Source: Halomonas sp. GFAJ-1 (GTDB lineage: Bacteria > Pseudomonadota > Gammaproteobacteria > Pseudomonadales > Halomonadaceae). From it: 64,000 bases of DNA. Made by a program: the position numbers and the translations under genes. The stretch lies in contig CP016490.1 of NCBI GenBank assembly GCA_002966495.1, forward strand, positions 930,001 through 994,000. The letters are read 5' to 3'. This document shows, in pieces, positions 61,004-64,000 of this stretch. The notes beneath the pieces were generated by a model. It did no database searches. It had not been told where the DNA came from and worked only from the letters and a program-made list of their open reading frames with translations. Within the stretch, counting starts at the first letter, position 1. Each line of letters starts with the position of its first letter.

Positions 61004-61507
61004 TTAACTCCGAATCACGTCAAAGTCGAACCAACTGCCCAATTTGCCTTCTGGGGTATCCAGTATGACACGTGCACGCCAGGGCATTACGGCTTGCGTA
61101 CAAATACCTACCTGACCTTGGCCATAAAAATGATCAGCGGCGGTCGCGGTTAAGCCAAAGCGGTGTAGGCCCATATCCATATCTCGGCCGATAAAATCAA
61201 CGCTAACATGTTGGGCGTCAATACCTTCTACGTGTACTTCCAGCGGCACAATCTCCAACGCTTCAATACGCCCATCGGTATCAACCGTTAGCGTGATTCG
61301 CCCTTTGTCGCCGAGCATGGCAGTGCAGGGGTGGGTGTGTAAATCACAGCCTGCGTTGGGTGCAAACCAGGTGACATCGCTATCGTCCCGCAGCGAGTTG
61401 GCAAACACGTACCATGTGCAGGCGGCAAGGGCTAAGCCGGTCACAAGAATAAGCACTTTAAGTGCGGGAAAACCCGTAAAGTAGACAGGTTTAGACAATT
61501 TCTTCAT
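61004..61507 (-). CDS. Membrane-anchored protein of unknown function, Sco-linked
   Basis: 167 residues from the ATG at 61507; further in-frame starts upstream (61552, 61597) would add unlike residues. One N-terminal segment (LKVLILVTGLALAACTWYVFA), then a compact beta-rich domain with three Cys (CDLHTHPC and ICTQAV), VDTDGRIEALEIVPLEVHVEG, MGLHRFGLTA and WRARVILDTPEGK. I do not recognise the family with certainty. Position next to Sco suggests a role in oxidase or copper handling. Confidence 0.65.
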   Translation of the reverse strand: MKKLSKPVYFTGFPALKVLILVTGLALAACTWYVFANSLRDDSDVTWFAPNAGCDLHTHPCTAMLGDKGRITLTVDTDGRIEALEIVPLEVHVEGIDAQHVSVDFIGRDMDMGLHRFGLTATAADHFYGQGQVGICTQAVMPWRARVILDTPEGKLGSWFDFDVIRS

Positions 61508-61613
61508 GGCAGAATAGTCGCTACGCAGGCCGTGAGGCGGAGATGGGCTCATGGTAACAGCAATCGCGCAGATGTCCGCTGTGCTGGGATGTCGCACTTA
61601 CTAAGGAACGACC

Positions 61614-62528
61614 ATGGGGAGTATCACTGGTGCGTTAGGGCCGCTGTTTTTATTGATTTTGTTAGGGGCTGCGATTGGTTATGGGCGCTGGCCCAACGCT
61701 ACCTTTTGGCCACAAATGGAGCGCTTAATCTATTTTGTGCTGTTCCCAGCCATGCTGGTAAGCACACTTGCCACCGCGGATGTAAGCCAAGTACCCGTGG
61801 GGCGGCTAGCGCTGGTGCTATTAGGTGCCATGGGGCTGTTTGGCCTTGGTTTGTGGCACTTTCGCGCTTGGTTGGGGTTATCGCCTGCGGCGTTTACGTC
61901 AGTGTTTCAGGGGGCGGTGCGTTTCAATACCTACGTGGGCGTGGCCGGTGCCGCGGCGCTACATGGCAGCCTTGGCGCCACGACGGCAGCGGTGGCGGTA
62001 GCCATCATGGTGCCGGTGGTTAACGTAATGTGTGTTGCAAGTTTTGTCGCCGCAGGCACCTTGGGGCGCGCAAGTATGGGTCAAAGCGCCATAGCGCTGG
62101 CGAAAAACCCACTAATACTGGCCTGCCTAGCGGGTATCGCATTAAACCTGACGGGGATAGGCTTGCCCGGTTGGAGTCAAGACACCGTGGAGCTGCTAGG
62201 GCGTGCGGCGTTGCCGTTAGGGCTAGTGGCTGTTGGCGTAGCACTGCGTCCGTCGGCGCTGCTGAGGTTTGACCGAGGCGTCATGGCCACCAACAGTGTC
62301 AAGCTGCTGTTAATGCCAGCGTTTGTTCTATTGCTGTCCTGGTCGCTGGGGCTGGATGCGGTAAGCCGCGATGTAGCACTTTTATTTGCCGCACTGCCGA
62401 CGGCGACGTCAGCTTACATCCTGGCTCGTCAGCTGGGTGGCGACGCGGAGATGATGGCGGCGATTATTACCGGGCAAACGCTGTTGGCAATGCTGACGTT
62501 GCCCTTTTGGCTGAAATTGGTGGTCTAG
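61614..62528 (+). CDS. AEC (auxin efflux carrier) family transporter
   Basis: 304 residues with about ten hydrophobic segments. GPLFLLILLGAAIGYGRW and the family's crossover stretches PAMLVSTLATADVSQ, LACLAGIALNLTGIGLP and the C-terminal AALPTATSAYILARQLGGD and MAAIITGQTLLAML are typical. AEC members carry small organic acids; the substrate is not visible. AAGGA lies six bases before the ATG. It is divergent from the Sco-linked gene. Confidence 0.88.
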   Translation: MGSITGALGPLFLLILLGAAIGYGRWPNATFWPQMERLIYFVLFPAMLVSTLATADVSQVPVGRLALVLLGAMGLFGLGLWHFRAWLGLSPAAFTSVFQGAVRFNTYVGVAGAAALHGSLGATTAAVAVAIMVPVVNVMCVASFVAAGTLGRASMGQSAIALAKNPLILACLAGIALNLTGIGLPGWSQDTVELLGRAALPLGLVAVGVALRPSALLRFDRGVMATNSVKLLLMPAFVLLLSWSLGLDAVSRDVALLFAALPTATSAYILARQLGGDAEMMAAIITGQTLLAMLTLPFWLKLVV

Positions 62529-62544
62529 CTAAAAATAAATACAA

Positions 62545-62589
62545 ACTATTCGCATTTGTGTTGACAGATTAAATGAGAATGATTATATT
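62545..62589 (+). promoter_or_regulatory. Near-consensus sigma70 promoter overlapped by Fur-box sequence
   Basis: TTGACA (62561-62566) and TATATT (62584-62589) are exactly 17 bp apart. TTAAATGAGAATGATTATA, within this spacer and -10, agrees with the 19-bp Fur box GATAATGATAATCATTATC at 13 positions, and a TATTCGCATT half-site (62547-62556) lies just upstream. Iron-loaded Fur would therefore block RNA polymerase. Confidence 0.75.
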
Positions 62590-62595
62590 GTGTTT

Positions 62596-62729
62596 GTCGG
62601 CGTTTGATGAGACGCCACGAACCTCGACAGATACTTGGTAAGCAGTATCAACTCATTTTCTGTCATGGTTTCTCCCTCTCATTGCTAGTCACGGTCTTTT
62701 GCCGCTCCCCTTGGAGCGGCTTCTTTTTT
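62596..62729 (+). ncRNA. Candidate Fur-regulated small RNA
   Basis: From the -10, transcription should start near G62596 and stop at the intrinsic terminator: stem GCCGCTCC (62701-62708)/GGAGCGGC (62713-62720), loop CCTT, then TTCTTTTTT. That gives about 134 nt. Inside are a 5' hairpin GGCGT/ACGCC (62599-62616) and GATACT/AGTATC (62630-62649), then an unpaired U/C-rich segment (62650-62685) containing TTTCTCCCTCTC, able to pair with Shine-Dalgarno sequences. There is no credible ORF with a ribosome binding site. This is the RyhB/PrrF arrangement. An alternative is an attenuated leader of ldhA. Confidence 0.65.
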
Positions 62730-62869
62730 CTGGCTACTCTTTTTCTAGTTACCCTCCTCTTTGTGGATCACCGTTACGCTTATTTGTCACTTTTGGGCAG
62801 ATAATGTCTCACGTCATGCTTAGCGTTAATCAGTTGCTGAGCGCCAATAACGAGTAAGGAGAAACCGCC

Positions 62870-63871
62870 ATGCGCATCGCCGTCTTTAGCGCTAAACCCT
62901 ACGATCAAACCTTTTTAACCCGGGCGAATGCCGCTAACCGCCATGAGCTGAGCTTTTTTGATGCGCGGCTGACCCATGACACCGCACCGTTAGCGAAGGG
63001 GTTTGACGGAGTATGCGTCTTTGTTAACGACCACGTGGATAGTGCTGTACTTGAGCAGCTTCACGCGGGTGGCACGCGCTTAGTGGCGCTGCGTTCGGCG
63101 GGCTTTAACCATGTGGATTTAGCGGCTGCCGAACGGCTTGGGATTACCGTGGCGCGGGTGCCCGCTTATTCGCCCCACGCGGTGGCCGAACACGCTGTGG
63201 CGTTGGTGTTGAGCCTGAACCGTATGACCTTTCGTGCCTATAACCGCGTACGGGAAGGTAATTTTGCGCTGGACGGCCTGCTGGGGTTTGACCTACATGG
63301 CAAAACCGTGGGCGTGATTGGTACCGGCCATATTGGGCTGATTTTTGCTGACATCATGCACGGTTTTGGTTGCCGTATTTTGGCTTATGACCCGCAACCT
63401 AACCCACAGGCCAAGGCGTTTGTAGAGTATGTGCCGCTGGAGTCACTTTACGCCCAGGCGGATATTATCTCGCTGCACTGCCCGTTAACCCCGGATACCG
63501 ATCACTTGATTGATGCCGATGCTATTGCGTTAATGAAGCGGGGGGTAATGCTGATCAACACGGGGCGTGGCCGCGTGGTGGACACCTCGGCGGTGATTGC
63601 TGGTTTGAAAAGCGGCCATATCGGCCGCCTGGGTCTGGATGTCTACGAAGAGGAGGAGCAGCTGTTTTTCGAAGATTTATCCCATGGGATCATCGAGGAT
63701 GACCAGTTTATGCGCTTAACCACTTTCCACAATGTACTGATTACCGGCCATCAGGCGTTTTTCACTGACGAAGCGCTCACCAATATTGCTGAAACGACCC
63801 TGGCCAATGTAGATGCCTTTGAATGTGGCAGCGGCACGTTGCACCGGGTCGTTTACAGCAAGCGCGTTTGA
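62870..63871 (+). CDS. ldhA: D-lactate dehydrogenase (2-hydroxyacid dehydrogenase family)
   Basis: 333-residue NAD-dependent enzyme. RSAGFNHVDL and AYSPHAVAEHAVALVLSLNR start the NAD domain; GVIGTGHIGLIFADIMHGFGCRILAYD is the Rossmann GxGxxG. The catalytic Arg is in NTGRGRVVDT, Glu in LDVYEEEEQLFFED and His in TGHQAFFTDEAL, the last with the D-lactate dehydrogenase type of LdhA. ATG 62870 is eight bases after AAGGAG. It is not in an operon. Confidence 0.93.
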   Translation: MRIAVFSAKPYDQTFLTRANAANRHELSFFDARLTHDTAPLAKGFDGVCVFVNDHVDSAVLEQLHAGGTRLVALRSAGFNHVDLAAAERLGITVARVPAYSPHAVAEHAVALVLSLNRMTFRAYNRVREGNFALDGLLGFDLHGKTVGVIGTGHIGLIFADIMHGFGCRILAYDPQPNPQAKAFVEYVPLESLYAQADIISLHCPLTPDTDHLIDADAIALMKRGVMLINTGRGRVVDTSAVIAGLKSGHIGRLGLDVYEEEEQLFFEDLSHGIIEDDQFMRLTTFHNVLITGHQAFFTDEALTNIAETTLANVDAFECGSGTLHRVVYSKRV

Positions 63872-63893
63872 GAGATAGTTAAGCCGCTTTACC

Positions 63894-63913
63894 CGACGGC
63901 TGCGTCGCTTTTT
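63894..63913 (+). terminator. Small terminator after ldhA
   Basis: CGACG (63894-63898) pairs with CGTCG (63903-63907) around GCTG, then C and five T (63909-63913). The T tract overlaps the stop codon of the convergent trmB gene. Confidence 0.55.
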
Positions 63914-64000
63914 AGTCTTCTCGGCGGTAGATCAAATCCCATACGCCGTGGCCGAGTTTTTCGCCGCGGGCTTCAAACTTCGTCAACGGGCGGAACGTCG
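63912..64000 (-). CDS. trmB: C-terminal end of tRNA (guanine-N7)-methyltransferase TrmB (partial)
   Basis: The last 28 codons of a gene that continues beyond the window edge. The translation RPLTKFEARGEKLGHGVWDLIYRR is the conserved TrmB C terminus (RPxTKFExRGxxLGHGVWDL), which forms the tRNA-binding end of the enzyme that makes m7G46. Confidence 0.85.
   Translation of the reverse strand, partial: TFRPLTKFEARGEKLGHGVWDLIYRRED

Noticed and set aside
62604..62804. 66-codon open frame across the sRNA region
   Set aside because: It begins at a TTG-ATG without a ribosome binding site, runs straight through the terminator hairpin and has composition unlike a protein.

Overview
The window is a gene-dense, moderately GC-rich gammaproteobacterial chromosome segment, very probably from Halomonas or a close relative. 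The best evidence is a complete teaABCD ectoine TRAP transporter locus (54841-58483). Supporting it are an acidic, salt-adapted proteome and Pseudomonas-like synteny: engB-cytochrome c4-dsbA-EEP, hemCDXY, and argH with lptM-lysA-dapF-DUF484-xerC-HAD. I saw no rRNA or tRNA gene, CRISPR array, insertion sequence or prophage.

Layout. 1-9.0 kb: phosphate control and uptake (phoBR on the plus strand; pstS, pstC, pstA, pstB, phoU on the minus strand), interrupted by a tiny secreted acidic protein and a cysZ that looks frameshifted. 9.1-16.9 kb: a thioesterase, an orphan TRAP binding protein, uvrD, hexR, a small protein, an NSS symporter and a DUF72 protein. 17.0-21.8 kb: napEFDABC periplasmic nitrate reductase behind a perfect FNR-type site. 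21.9-30.4 kb: aroQ, then a catabolic island with a PcaR-type IclR regulator, a tripartite tricarboxylate transporter (TctCBA type), a class III CoA-transferase, an SDR and 3-oxoadipate CoA-transferase (pcaIJ). 30.5-35.0 kb: hemCDXY. 35.2-37.6 kb: a LOV-GGDEF-EAL photoreceptor. 37.7-43.7 kb: argH and the lysine/xerC operon. 43.7-49.9 kb: engB, cytochrome c4, dsbA, EEP, a TRAP dctQM pair without a binding protein, and thiD. 50.0-54.6 kb: a tandem universal stress protein, a chalcone-isomerase-fold protein, dtd, yheS and a TIGR02444 protein. 54.8-58.5 kb: teaABCD. 58.6-64.0 kb: FKBP, a PHB depolymerase, Sco, an AEC carrier, a probable Fur-controlled small RNA, ldhA and the end of trmB.

Most notable: (i) a strong sigma70 promoter overlapped by Fur-box sequence driving a roughly 134-nt untranslated transcript that ends in an intrinsic terminator (62561-62729), a RyhB/PrrF-like sRNA candidate; (ii) matching operator-like sites in front of the PcaR-type regulator gene and its divergent transporter operon, with a PcaR-type box in front of pcaIJ, suggesting one local regulon; (iii) a photoreceptor with an intact LOV signature joined to intact GGDEF and EAL domains; (iv) a Pho box followed by a 16-codon ORF that overlaps the pstC start; (v) a 14-bp inverted repeat bracketing the teaA upstream region; (vi) an apparent one-base deletion in cysZ; (vii) a TRAP transporter seemingly split between two loci about 36 kb apart.
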